From SIG565 sp045540055 (lineage in GTDB: Bacteria > Bacillota > Clostridia > Oscillospirales > Acutalibacteraceae), in the NCBI GenBank assembly GCA_045540055.1, contig JAZQGO010000024.1:1-59351 (forward strand): a DNA stretch of 59,351 nt. Direction: 5' to 3'. A program made the translations under genes and the position numbers. Positions within the stretch are counted from its first letter, which is position 1. Each line of letters begins with the position of its first letter. The notes beneath the pieces are model-generated. The model was not told where the DNA came from, ran no database searches, and worked only from the letters and a program-made list of their open reading frames with translations. Positions 33,227 through 41,682 of the stretch are shown here, piece by piece.

Positions 33227-33906
33227 TAAACCTTAATCCCCATAAGCAAAAGTGCCTGTTTTGCCGCATTCTGCTCGGCCTGCTTTTTACTACTGCCCTC
33301 ACCCGTACCTATAACATTGGAATTAAGATGAACCTCAACCGTAAAGGTCTTGTTATGGTCGGGACCGCTTTCGCCTATAAGAATATAACTGAGTCGCTCC
33401 TCTGGGTTGCGCTGTACTACTTCCTGAAGGCAGGTTTTATAATCTTTAAATACCTCGTCATCGGTATGCTCCAGTTCCGGCAGAATAAATCGCATAACAT
33501 GCTTTTTAGCACTTTCAAAGCCGCCGTCGAGATAGATTGCCGCCAAAACTGCCTCAAAAGCGTCGGCAAGAATTGACGGGCGCTCATTACCCTTATTGTG
33601 CATTTCACCCTTGCCGAGCTTTAGATATTTGCCAATGCCAAGTTCACGAGAAAATGCGCAGAGCGACTTTTCACAGACAAGCGAGGCTCTTAGCTTTGTA
33701 AGCTCACCCTCGGGCAAAGACGCAAAATTATTATAAAGATATTCTGCAACAATTACCGATAAAACCGAATCGCCCAAAAATTCAAGACGCTCATTAGAGC
33801 CGCATTTGCAGTGTGTTTCATTTGCATACGACGAGTGAGTAAGCGCATTTTGGAGCAAGTCGCGGTTCTTAAAGGTATACTTAAGTTCTTTCTCAAGTTC
33901 TGTCAT
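33226..33906 (-). CDS. rnc: Ribonuclease III
   Basis: Double-strand RNA endonuclease for rRNA and mRNA processing. About 226 residues. The catalytic domain has NERLEFLGDSVLSV (signature with Glu/Asp metal ligands) and DAFEAVLAAIYLDGG; the C-terminal double-strand-RNA-binding domain runs from about 155 (YKTCLQEVVQ) to the end, with GEGSSKKQAEQNAAKQAL. The ATG at 33906 follows TGAGGTC; the longer ATG start includes that site. The usual acpP neighbour is missing here: plsX ends 16 bp upstream. Confidence 0.96.
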   Translation of the reverse strand: MTELEKELKYTFKNRDLLQNALTHSSYANETHCKCGSNERLEFLGDSVLSVIVAEYLYNNFASLPEGELTKLRASLVCEKSLCAFSRELGIGKYLKLGKGEMHNKGNERPSILADAFEAVLAAIYLDGGFESAKKHVMRFILPELEHTDDEVFKDYKTCLQEVVQRNPEERLSYILIGESGPDHNKTFTVEVHLNSNVIGTGEGSSKKQAEQNAAKQALLLMGIKV

Positions 33907-33921
33907 ATCTGACCTCATAGT

Positions 33922-34905
33922 TTATTTTAAATTAGCACTTATTGTACCTATAACATCCTTCTCGGCGAAAATCATTGCCTGATGAATTGCATTTTTAATA
34001 GCACGTGCGTCAGAGCTACCGTGCGCCTTAATAACAGGCTTTTGTACACCGAGCAGCGGTGCACCGCCGACCTCGGAAGCATCCATTTTTGCCTTAATTG
34101 TGTAAAGGTCCTTTTTAAGTATTGCCGCCGCAAGCTTGTTTATAAGATTTTTATAGAAGGCGCCTTTTAGCATTTTAAACATTGCCGAGGCGGTGCCCTC
34201 AATGAGTTTTAGCGCGATATTACCCGTAAAGCCGTCGGTTACGACACCGTCAACCACGCCCTTGGGCATTTCACGAGATTCAACATTACCCACAAAATTT
34301 ATGGGGGCTTCGCTTAAAAGCTTGTACGCCTCCTGCTGAAGCTCGCCGCCCTTGCTATCCTCAGCGCCGATATTAAGAAGTGCTATTGTGGGGTTAGGAC
34401 GATTTTCAACATTTTCAAGATAAACAGACGCCATAACACCAAACTGCTGCAGCATCTCCGGTCTGCATTCGGCATTGGCACCCATATCCATAAGGAAGAA
34501 TTTTTTACTTGACGACGGAATCATTGTGCCGAGAGCGGGGCGCTTAACACCCTTAATTCTCTTGACAACGAGTGTACCACCGACAACAACGGCACCTGTA
34601 CTGCCTGCCGATACAAAGGCATCTGCCCTGCCCTCACTCAGCACTCGGAAGGCAACCGCCATCGACGAATCCTTATGCGTTTTTATTAGCGAGGTGGGTT
34701 CATCATGCATCGAGATAACGTCGGTAGTATGTATAACCTCAAGGCTTGAAAAGTTAATACCATTTTCTTTAATACACTTGTTTATTACCTCTTCATCACC
34801 CGTAAGAATTATATCTACGCCGTATTCGGCCTGTGCTAAAGCAGCACCCTTAATTATTTCAAGAGGCGCATTATCACCACCAAAGGCATCTACAACTATT
34901 TTCAT
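33922..34905 (-). CDS. plsX: Phosphate acyltransferase PlsX
   Basis: Makes acyl-phosphate from acyl-ACP for phosphatidic acid synthesis with PlsY. 327 residues. Begins MKIVVDAFGGDNAP, then DEPTSLIKTHKDSSM, SAGSTGAVVVGG and a C-terminal GTASAMFKMLKG and GGAPLLGVQKPVIKAHGSS, all family signatures. Between trmFO and rnc in the operon. Confidence 0.97.
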   Translation of the reverse strand: MKIVVDAFGGDNAPLEIIKGAALAQAEYGVDIILTGDEEVINKCIKENGINFSSLEVIHTTDVISMHDEPTSLIKTHKDSSMAVAFRVLSEGRADAFVSAGSTGAVVVGGTLVVKRIKGVKRPALGTMIPSSSKKFFLMDMGANAECRPEMLQQFGVMASVYLENVENRPNPTIALLNIGAEDSKGGELQQEAYKLLSEAPINFVGNVESREMPKGVVDGVVTDGFTGNIALKLIEGTASAMFKMLKGAFYKNLINKLAAAILKKDLYTIKAKMDASEVGGAPLLGVQKPVIKAHGSSDARAIKNAIHQAMIFAEKDVIGTISANLK

Positions 34906-34918
34906 TTTTCATTCCCCT

Positions 34919-36226
34919 TTATATATTTTGGTCGAACCAATCAAGCGAACGCTGAGCCAACGCACCGTAGCGCTCACGCTTGTCTCTTATATGATTTTCA
35001 AGTGGCGGTATAATTCCAAAATTTGCGCCCATCGGCTGAAAATCGGTAACCGTATCGTCACAAATATATCCAAGTAGTGCGCCCATCATCGTAAATTCGG
35101 GTAAAATAACGGGCTGTTTGCCTAATAGCGCATTCGCCGCATTTATACCAGCAATAATACCGCTTGCCGCGGACTCCATATACCCTTCAACACCCGACAA
35201 CTGACCTGCAATAAAAATATTGCCATCGGCTTTGAGTGAAAGATTATTTGACAGCACCTTGGGTGAATTTATAAAGGTGTTGCGGTGCATAACACCGTAT
35301 CTCATAAACTCGGCATTCTCAAGACCCGGTATTAGCGAGAACACCCTTTTCTGTTCGCCGAATTTAAGATTGGTTTGAAAGCCCACTAGGTTATAAAGCG
35401 TACCCTTTGCGTTTTCAGCACGCAGCTGTACTACCGCCCACGGTCTGTGTCCTGTGCGTGGGTCACGAAGTCCCACAGGCTTTAAGGGGCCAAATCGAAT
35501 AGAATCCTCACCGCGTTTTGCAAGAACCTCTACGGGCATACAGCCCTCATACACCGTAAGTGGTTTATCAAATTCGCTGACAATAACGCTTTCGGCATTT
35601 ATAAGCTCGTTGTAGAATGCGGTATATTCCTCTTTATTCATAGGGCAATTTATATAATCATCGTCGCCCTTACCGTAACGCGAGGCAAAAAACGCCACCG
35701 AAAAATCAATACTATCTTTGGTAACTATCGGTGCGGCGGCATCGTAAAAATTCAGATGCGCGCTATCACAAAGTTTACTTAAATTGTTAGCCAGTGCAGG
35801 GTCTGTAAGCGGACCCGTTGCAATTACCGTTATGATGTTTTCGGGTATAGTTTCAACACATTCATTATGCACCGTAATGTTTGGGTTTGACCTAATACTT
35901 TCGGTTATATATGATGAAAACCTTTCGCGGTCAACCGCCAGCGCACCGCCCGCGGCGACGCGTGAAGCATCGGCGGCGGCAAGACATACCGAATCAAAGC
36001 GCCGCATTTCTTCCTTTAGAAGTCCTGCCGCAGAATCAATTCTTGATGCTTTTAAGGAATTTGAACAGACAAGCTCTGCAAACATATCCTTCATGCTGTG
36101 TGCCGGTGTCATCTTGTCGGGCTTCATCTCATAAAGGTCAACCTGTATTCCCCTTTTGGCTATCTGGCTTGCGGCCTCACAGCCTGCAAGACCTGCACCA
36201 ATTACTGTTATTCTATTATTTATCAT
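34919..36226 (-). CDS. trmFO: tRNA (uracil-5-)-methyltransferase, folate-dependent
   Basis: FAD- and methylene-tetrahydrofolate-dependent enzyme forming T54 in the T-loop of tRNA. 435 residues. FAD motif VIGAGLAGCEAASQIA (8-23); then PDKMTPAHSM, ELVCSNSLKA, GGALAVDRERFS and the C-terminal ISGVEGY-type AGQLSGVEGYMESAASG. Overlaps topA by 11 bp; dprA-topA-trmFO is the common Firmicute order. Confidence 0.97.
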   Translation of the reverse strand: MINNRITVIGAGLAGCEAASQIAKRGIQVDLYEMKPDKMTPAHSMKDMFAELVCSNSLKASRIDSAAGLLKEEMRRFDSVCLAAADASRVAAGGALAVDRERFSSYITESIRSNPNITVHNECVETIPENIITVIATGPLTDPALANNLSKLCDSAHLNFYDAAAPIVTKDSIDFSVAFFASRYGKGDDDYINCPMNKEEYTAFYNELINAESVIVSEFDKPLTVYEGCMPVEVLAKRGEDSIRFGPLKPVGLRDPRTGHRPWAVVQLRAENAKGTLYNLVGFQTNLKFGEQKRVFSLIPGLENAEFMRYGVMHRNTFINSPKVLSNNLSLKADGNIFIAGQLSGVEGYMESAASGIIAGINAANALLGKQPVILPEFTMMGALLGYICDDTVTDFQPMGANFGIIPPLENHIRDKRERYGALAQRSLDWFDQNI

Positions 36227-38303
36227 TTTTACTGCTCTTTTGGGTTCTTGAAGGACAATCCGAATTCATACAGTACTTTCTGCCGCGACCTGTTATGATA
36301 TAACTGCCGCATTCCTCACATTTATCACCTGTAGGCAGTCCGGGTGACGCAAAATCGCATTTTGGATAATTTGTACAACCATAAAACACCTTACCCGTCT
36401 TTTTAGAATTTCTTTTAACCAGCTTTGCGCCGCATTTGGGGCAAGGCTGTTTAATTTCGTCCTCGGGCATAGGCTTGGTATTTTTACATTCGGGATAACC
36501 CGGACACGCTAAGAATTTACCGAAACGGCTTGATTTTACGACCATTGTTCTGCCGCATTTCTCACATTTTATATCGCTTTCAACCGCAGGTACGGCAACA
36601 CGCTTGCCTGTAAGTTCCTGCTCGGCAGAATTAAGAGAACGCTCGAAATCCTTATAAAATTCGGCAATGGTGCCCTTCCATTCAAGCTCGCCAGTAGCGA
36701 TAGAGTCAAGATCATTCTCCATACCTGCCGTAAACTTAACATCGACAATATTTTTGAAATGCTTGGATATTAAATCGGACACAACAATACCGAGGCTTGT
36801 CGGCTTAAGGGTTTTCTTTTCACGCTCGATATAGTCTCTCTGAATAATATTAGACAGAATTGAAGCGTAGGTTGACGGACGGCCGATGCCGTTCTCCTCC
36901 AAAGCCTTGATAAGTGTAGGCTCGGTGTAACGGGCAGGCGGTGTCGTATAGTGCTGTGCAGGCAGAAGCTCCTTCAATTTAAGAACATCATTTTCCTGCA
37001 TTTCGGGTAAAACACTTCCGTCGGTCTCTTCAACATCCTTACCCTCTTCATAAAGGGCGGTAAAGCCGTCAAATCTTACAGAATATCCCGTCGCCTTAAA
37101 CAAGTAATCGTTTGCTGTAATGTCAACCGCAACGGTATCCTGAACGCAGTTTGACATAAGTGAAGCAATAAAGCGCTCCCAAATAAGCTTATAGAGCTTA
37201 TACTGCTCAGCAGATAACTGACCCTTAACCGATTCGGGTGTCAGAAATACATCGGTAGGACGAATAGCCTCGTGCGCATCCTGAGCACCAGCCTTACTCT
37301 TAAAATAGCGTGGCGCTTTGGGCAGATATTTGTCGCCGAATGTCGATGTAATATATCTGCTTGCCGCTGCTCTTGCCTCCTCTGATATGCGAAGAGAGTC
37401 GGTACGCATATAGGTAATAAGACCTGTAGCGCCCCTGCCGACAATGTCAACACCCTCGTATAACTGCTGTGCGACACGCATGGTTTTCTGTGCGGTGAAG
37501 CTGAGTTTTCGAGATGCCTCCTGCTGCATGGTTGAGGTGATAAAGGGTGGTGCGGGTTGTTTGTTGCGAACACCCTTTTTGATTTTTGAAACGGTGTAAA
37601 CGGCATCGGTAAGAGCGTTTACTATCTGCTCAACCTCGTCGCCGCTGTGTATTTCAAGCTTTTCACCGTCTTTCTTGCCGTAAAATTTTGCTATAAAGCT
37701 CTTTCGGCCGGCGATAAGCTTGGCATCAAGCGTCCAATATTCTTCGGGCACAAATGCCATAATCTTTTTCTCGCGGTCAACTATGAGTTTTAAGGCGACC
37801 GACTGAACACGACCTGCTGAAAGGCCGCGCTTAACCTTCTTCCATAAAAACGGACTTAATTTATAGCCAACAATTCTGTCAAGCACTCGGCGGGCCTGCT
37901 GAGCATCAACCAAATCAATGTCAAGGCTTCTCGGTTGTGCCATACCCTGAGTAATACCCGTTTTAGTTATTTCGTTAAAGGTAACTCGGTTAGCCTGACC
38001 CATATCAAGACCCAATAGTTGTGCTAAATGCCACGAAATTGCTTCACCCTCACGGTCAGGGTCGGTTGCGAGGTATACAAAGTCACTCTCGGCAACGGCA
38101 TTTTTGAGTTGCTTGATTAAATCCTTTTTATTTTCAATATTAACATACTGCGGTTCAAAGTTATTCTTTATATCTACACCCATTTTTGACTTTGGCAAAT
38201 CTCTGACATGACCCATTGAAGCCATAACCGAAAATGACGAGCCGAGATATTTCTTAATGCTTTTCACCTTTGTCGGTGACTCAACAATTACGAGTTTTGA
38301 CAT
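36216..38303 (-). CDS. topA: DNA topoisomerase I
   Basis: Type IA topoisomerase relaxing negative supercoils. 695 residues. TOPRIM domain starts LVIVESPTKVKSIKKYLG and includes ATDPDREGEAISWHL; active tyrosine in GLITYMRTDSLRISEEA; C-terminal zinc fingers CEKCGRTMVV...CPGYPEC, CPKCGAKLV...CTNYPKC and CEECGSYI...CMNSDC. Full length. Confidence 0.98.
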   Translation of the reverse strand: MSKLVIVESPTKVKSIKKYLGSSFSVMASMGHVRDLPKSKMGVDIKNNFEPQYVNIENKKDLIKQLKNAVAESDFVYLATDPDREGEAISWHLAQLLGLDMGQANRVTFNEITKTGITQGMAQPRSLDIDLVDAQQARRVLDRIVGYKLSPFLWKKVKRGLSAGRVQSVALKLIVDREKKIMAFVPEEYWTLDAKLIAGRKSFIAKFYGKKDGEKLEIHSGDEVEQIVNALTDAVYTVSKIKKGVRNKQPAPPFITSTMQQEASRKLSFTAQKTMRVAQQLYEGVDIVGRGATGLITYMRTDSLRISEEARAAASRYITSTFGDKYLPKAPRYFKSKAGAQDAHEAIRPTDVFLTPESVKGQLSAEQYKLYKLIWERFIASLMSNCVQDTVAVDITANDYLFKATGYSVRFDGFTALYEEGKDVEETDGSVLPEMQENDVLKLKELLPAQHYTTPPARYTEPTLIKALEENGIGRPSTYASILSNIIQRDYIEREKKTLKPTSLGIVVSDLISKHFKNIVDVKFTAGMENDLDSIATGELEWKGTIAEFYKDFERSLNSAEQELTGKRVAVPAVESDIKCEKCGRTMVVKSSRFGKFLACPGYPECKNTKPMPEDEIKQPCPKCGAKLVKRNSKKTGKVFYGCTNYPKCDFASPGLPTGDKCEECGSYIITGRGRKYCMNSDCPSRTQKSSKNDK

Positions 38304-38325
38304 TTTAATACTCCTTAACTGTGGA

Positions 38326-39501
38326 TTATTTCAAGGTGTATCTGCCACCCGGCAGAGCCTGTATATATCCGAAAATTTCAAGTTCGGTAATTGCCGCCAA
38401 AAGCTGTGACGAGGTAAGCTCATTCACAATTATTTCGTCGGCAAAGAAAACCTGCTTATCTAATTGATTATACACTATTTTTGCGTTATTTGAAAGAGGT
38501 GAAGTGATATTTTTTTTGATAATTTTTTCATTTTCTTCACTCCTTGTCTTTTGTGCGGGTTTATCAGTATTTCCGCTTTCCAATGTGTCCTGCTTTATTT
38601 TCTCTTTATAGGCTTTTTCGAGATAAATTTTATGCGGATATTCTGCCAAATATTCAAGGAATATATCCTTGGCCTCAAGCAAAGCCTTAGCGCCATCTCT
38701 AAGCAGTGCATTAGAGCCTTTATACTGCGGCAATGTAGGGTTACCCGGGATTACAAAAACATCCCTGTTTTGATCAATGGCGTGATTTGCAGTTATAATC
38801 GCTCCGCTTCCTTCGTCGGCTTCAATAACGATTGTGCCGAGCGTCAGACCTGACATAATGCGGTTGCGTATCGAGAAGGTACCCCTTGTGATACCGCTGC
38901 CAGGTGGAAATTCACTGACGAGCAAACCCTCTTTCGCAATTTGACTTCTTAGTTCCCTATTAAGCTGAAGATAATCGTCATCAATGCCCACCGCTAGTAC
39001 ACATACAGTATTACCGCCTACAGCCAAGGCACCCTTATGCGCGGCGGTATCGCTACCCTTTGCGCCGCCACTGACTATAGTAATTCCACCTGAAGATAGG
39101 CGTGCCGCAAGCGAAAAGGCCGCCTTCTTGCCAAAATCGGACACCTCGCGCGGCCCCACAATACATACGCATGGGCGACAATCAAGAAGCTCTAATTTGC
39201 CCTTGGCATAAAGCAGAACGGGTGGATTGGGAATTTCAGCAAGCAACGGCGGATATTTTTCGTCACGAATGGTGACTATGTTGATTTTTCTTTTGACGCA
39301 CTCATTTAAAACTTTACGGGCGGCATCTAAATCTTTGTTGTTAAGCTTTGTCAGCATCGATTTAGAAAACAGTCCGGAAAATTCTAAATTACTGTATGAA
39401 GCGTGGTATACATTCTCTGCCGTGTTATACCGCTCGAGCAACGGTTTGATATTTTTATAACCGTAGCCTAGCGCCAACTGCAGCCATATCCAGTAAAGCA
39501 T
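38326..39501 (-). CDS. dprA: DNA processing protein DprA
   Basis: Single-strand DNA-binding RecA loader used in natural transformation. About 391 residues. N-terminal SAM-like region (1-90), Rossmann core with CIVGPREVSDFGKKAA, IVSGGAKGSDTAAHKGAL and FSIRNRIMSGL, FVIPGNPTLPQYKGSNALL, and a C-terminal winged-helix DML1-like domain ending LPGGRYTLK. ATG at 39501 overlaps the upstream stop (TAATG). The nearby comF suggests an at least partly retained competence set. Confidence 0.94.
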   Translation of the reverse strand: MLYWIWLQLALGYGYKNIKPLLERYNTAENVYHASYSNLEFSGLFSKSMLTKLNNKDLDAARKVLNECVKRKINIVTIRDEKYPPLLAEIPNPPVLLYAKGKLELLDCRPCVCIVGPREVSDFGKKAAFSLAARLSSGGITIVSGGAKGSDTAAHKGALAVGGNTVCVLAVGIDDDYLQLNRELRSQIAKEGLLVSEFPPGSGITRGTFSIRNRIMSGLTLGTIVIEADEGSGAIITANHAIDQNRDVFVIPGNPTLPQYKGSNALLRDGAKALLEAKDIFLEYLAEYPHKIYLEKAYKEKIKQDTLESGNTDKPAQKTRSEENEKIIKKNITSPLSNNAKIVYNQLDKQVFFADEIIVNELTSSQLLAAITELEIFGYIQALPGGRYTLK

Positions 39502-40277
39502 TATTTTACTAACTCCCACATAGCAATCGATGCGGCAACTGCGGCATTAAGTGACTCCGCCCTGCCCGACATCGGTATTGTGATTTTTTGAGCCACCGAT
39601 ATTACTTCATCGGTAAGACCGTTGGCCTCGTTGCCGATTATAACAATGCTGCCATCACAAAATTCCACGTCCTTTATAGATTTACCACCCGATACAACAC
39701 AGGCATAAAGGGATAGTCCACTCTCTTTAAGTGCTGCTATAAAGTCATCACAAATAACAACGGGCATACGAAGCAGTGTACCCATAGAGCTGCGAAGCGC
39801 CTTGGGACTATAGGGGTCACATCCGTTACCCGACAAAATTATTCCGTCAACACCCAGAGCCTCGGCTGTACGCGAAACAGCGCCGAGATTTGACGGGTCG
39901 GCAACATTTTCGAGCGCTATGTATTTACCGTCGGGTTTGATTTGGCAAGCACTGCACTCGTGTTTTCTGATTACGGCTAAAATTCCCTGTGGGTTTTTAG
40001 TATCGGATATTTTTGAAAAAACGGCATCATTTACGACGACTGTTTCATCAGAGTTTTCGGATATTTTTTCAGCGTCGGTTCGGTGTTTATTCAAAAACTC
40101 CTCCGTTATAACAAGCGATAAAAACTGCACATTGTTCTCATAACAATCAAGCAAAATTCTAAGCCCCTCGGCTACAAAGGTACCCGTTTTTTGGCGCTCA
40201 CGGGCAGAAGATTGTAGTAGAGAAACCTGCTTTATAAAGGCGTTATCCTTGCTTGTTATTCGCTTGAAATCGGTCAT
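39501..40277 (-). CDS. TrmH/SpoU-family RNA 2'-O-methyltransferase
   Basis: 258 residues: N-terminal SpoU substrate-binding domain (about 1-100, FVAEGLRILLDC), then the knotted SPOUT methyltransferase domain with motif 1 ENVADPSNLGAVSRTAEALG, motif 2 IVIIGNEANGL and motif 3 IPMSGRAESLNAAVAASI. Probably methylates 23S rRNA (RlmB/TsnR-like), exact site unknown. In many Firmicutes such a gene follows rplT or precedes pheST; here rplT is upstream beyond a hairpin. Confidence 0.92.
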   Translation of the reverse strand: MTDFKRITSKDNAFIKQVSLLQSSARERQKTGTFVAEGLRILLDCYENNVQFLSLVITEEFLNKHRTDAEKISENSDETVVVNDAVFSKISDTKNPQGILAVIRKHECSACQIKPDGKYIALENVADPSNLGAVSRTAEALGVDGIILSGNGCDPYSPKALRSSMGTLLRMPVVICDDFIAALKESGLSLYACVVSGGKSIKDVEFCDGSIVIIGNEANGLTDEVISVAQKITIPMSGRAESLNAAVAASIAMWELVK

Positions 40278-40303
40278 AAATGCACCTTCTAACTAAAGAA
40301 ATT

Positions 40304-40328
40304 CGCCCGAGATAATGCATCTCGGGCG
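40304..40328 (-). terminator. Terminator after rplT
   Basis: Ten-base-pair stem CGCCCGAGAT / ATCTCGGGCG with an AATGC loop. On the minus strand it is followed by only a broken T run, so some read-through into the methyltransferase gene is likely. Confidence 0.65.
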
Positions 40329-40337
40329 TGAAAAATA

Positions 40338-40697
40338 CTATTTTTCTAATGCTTTTTTGGCATTCTTTGCAAGGGTAGCGAAACCGGCCGCATCATTAAC
40401 TGCCAGGTCGGCTAACATCTTACGGTTAATCTGAATACCGGCTTTCTTAAGGCCGTTCATAAATGTTGAGTAGTTCATACCGTTAATCTTTGCAGCGGCA
40501 GAAATACGTGTAATCCATAAACGACGGAAATCACGCTTTTTAAGTCTACGACCTACATAAGCGTAGTTACCGGATTTCATAACAGCTTCTTTAGCTGTTT
40601 TGAAGAGCTTTGATTTTGCTCCGAAATAGCCCTTAGCGAGCTTTAAAGTTTTATTTCTTCTTTTGCGTGTAGATAACGCACCTTTAACTCGTGCCAT
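40338..40697 (-). CDS. rplT: 50S ribosomal protein L20
   Basis: 119 residues, normal length. Begins MARVKGALSTRKRRNKTLK; contains YAYVGRRLKKRDFRRLWI and AAAKINGMNYS. Early 23S rRNA assembly protein and, in Firmicutes, the repressor that binds the leader of its own infC-rpmI-rplT operon. Confidence 0.98.
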   Translation of the reverse strand: MARVKGALSTRKRRNKTLKLAKGYFGAKSKLFKTAKEAVMKSGNYAYVGRRLKKRDFRRLWITRISAAAKINGMNYSTFMNGLKKAGIQINRKMLADLAVNDAAGFATLAKNAKKALEK

Positions 40698-40717
40698 TTG
40701 TGTTCCTCCACTAATCC

Positions 40718-40915
40718 TTATTTATAAGGTATCATTTTCTTTACTGCTGCAACATTTGTTACATCAGCAACTACTACCTTACGTAAATTTCTCTTACGCT
40801 TTGTTGTCTTTTTGTTTAAAATGTGTGACTTGTAAGCATGACCGCGCTTAACTAAGCCGTTCTTTGTAAGCTTAAAACGCTTTTTTGCACCACTGTGTGT
40901 CTTAATCTTCGGCAT
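40718..40915 (-). CDS. rpmI: 50S ribosomal protein L35
   Basis: 65 residues, full length. MPKIKTHSGAKKRFKLT start and GLVKRGHAYKSHILNKK core are diagnostic. Between infC and rplT, as in nearly all bacteria. Confidence 0.98.
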   Translation of the reverse strand: MPKIKTHSGAKKRFKLTKNGLVKRGHAYKSHILNKKTTKRKRNLRKVVVADVTNVAAVKKMIPYK

Positions 40916-40938
40916 TTTAAATCCTCCTTAATTATTCT

Positions 40939-41457
40939 TTACTTTGACGATTTTGGCGCTAAGAACATAAGCATATTACGTCCTTCCATTTTAGCAGGTT
41001 TTTCAACACTCGCATGCTCTGAACAATACTGAGCAAATCTCTCCATAATCTCCTTGCCAATTTCGGGATGACCAAACTCTCTGCCACGGAAACGGATGGA
41101 AACCTTTACCTTATCGCCCGCCTTTAAAAACTTAACGGCGTGGTTACCCTTTGTTTCAAAGTCGTGTGTGTCAATACTCAGTCCAAGACGAATTTCCTTG
41201 ACGTCAACTACCTTCTGGTTCTTTTTAGCTTCCTTCTCACGTTTAGCCTGTTCAAAACGGTATTTACCGTAGTCCATAATTTTGCATACGGGCGGAACGG
41301 CATTGGGTGAGATATTTACTAAATCAAGGTCTCTCTTTGCAGCCTGAGCAAGAGCATCCTTAATCGGTAAAATACCAAGCTGAGAACCGTCACTGTTAAT
41401 AACTCTGACCTCTTTCGCCTTAATTGATTCATTGATCAATACTTCTTTACTGCTAAT
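40939..41457 (-). CDS. infC: Translation initiation factor IF-3 (ATT start)
   Basis: 172 residues if translation begins at the ATT codon at 41457-41455, which lies 9 bases after a strong GGAGG on the minus strand; no ATG, GTG or TTG is near that ribosome site. An AUU start is the known hallmark of infC in other bacteria and lets IF-3 repress its own synthesis. The product has NESIKAKEVRVI at the start, PVCKIMDYGKYRFEQ in the linker region and KVSIRFRGREFGHPEIG in the C-terminal domain. Upstream is an attenuator leader with a perfect promoter. Confidence 0.95.
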   Translation of the reverse strand: MSSKEVLINESIKAKEVRVINSDGSQLGILPIKDALAQAAKRDLDLVNISPNAVPPVCKIMDYGKYRFEQAKREKEAKKNQKVVDVKEIRLGLSIDTHDFETKGNHAVKFLKAGDKVKVSIRFRGREFGHPEIGKEIMERFAQYCSEHASVEKPAKMEGRNMLMFLAPKSSK

Positions 41458-41491
41458 AACTAAGCACCTCCGACACAGTATAATAAAATTC

Positions 41492-41524
41492 AAAAAAGCA
41501 CGGACAACAAAATGTCATCCGTGC
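41492..41524 (-). terminator. Leader terminator (attenuator) before infC
   Basis: GCACGGATGACA / TTGTCCGTGC hairpin with a T run on the minus strand, between the promoter and the infC start. This is the regulated terminator expected of an L20 leader. Confidence 0.85.
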
Positions 41525-41630
41525 ATAATAAAGCAAAATAAACGCAATAATTACCCTTATTTAAAATCTTTATTGACCCTTTTGGCTTTGCCGTGGGGTG
41601 AGAACGACATTTATGTTCTGCTTTGTTGCT
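41492..41630 (-). promoter_or_regulatory. L20-type leader of infC-rpmI-rplT
   Basis: About 140-nt untranslated leader between a consensus promoter and infC, containing an upstream hairpin (AGAACATAAATGTCGTTCT), a conserved-looking middle segment (CCACGGCAAAGCC) and a terminator hairpin. In Firmicutes, ribosomal protein L20 binds such leaders and promotes termination. I recognise the arrangement and position; a covariance-model match was not run. Confidence 0.7.
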
Positions 41631-41635
41631 ATGTT

Positions 41636-41664
41636 ATTGTAACACCTTAAATCTATTTTGTCAA
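41636..41664 (-). promoter_or_regulatory. Promoter of infC-rpmI-rplT
   Basis: Minus-strand TTGACA (41659-41664), 17 bp, TACAAT (41636-41641). Confidence 0.88.
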
Positions 41665-41682
41665 TAGAGTTTTTTAAAAATT

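Noticed and set aside
34475..35077. A 200-codon open frame antisense to plsX and trmFO
   Set aside because: Both real genes are complete; low-complexity Ser/Thr-rich translation is typical of antisense frames.
22911..41664. Single operon from infC to leuS
   Set aside because: A hairpin at 40304-40328 separates rplT from the following 15 genes; the short T run leaves read-through possible, so a fully continuous transcript is not claimed.
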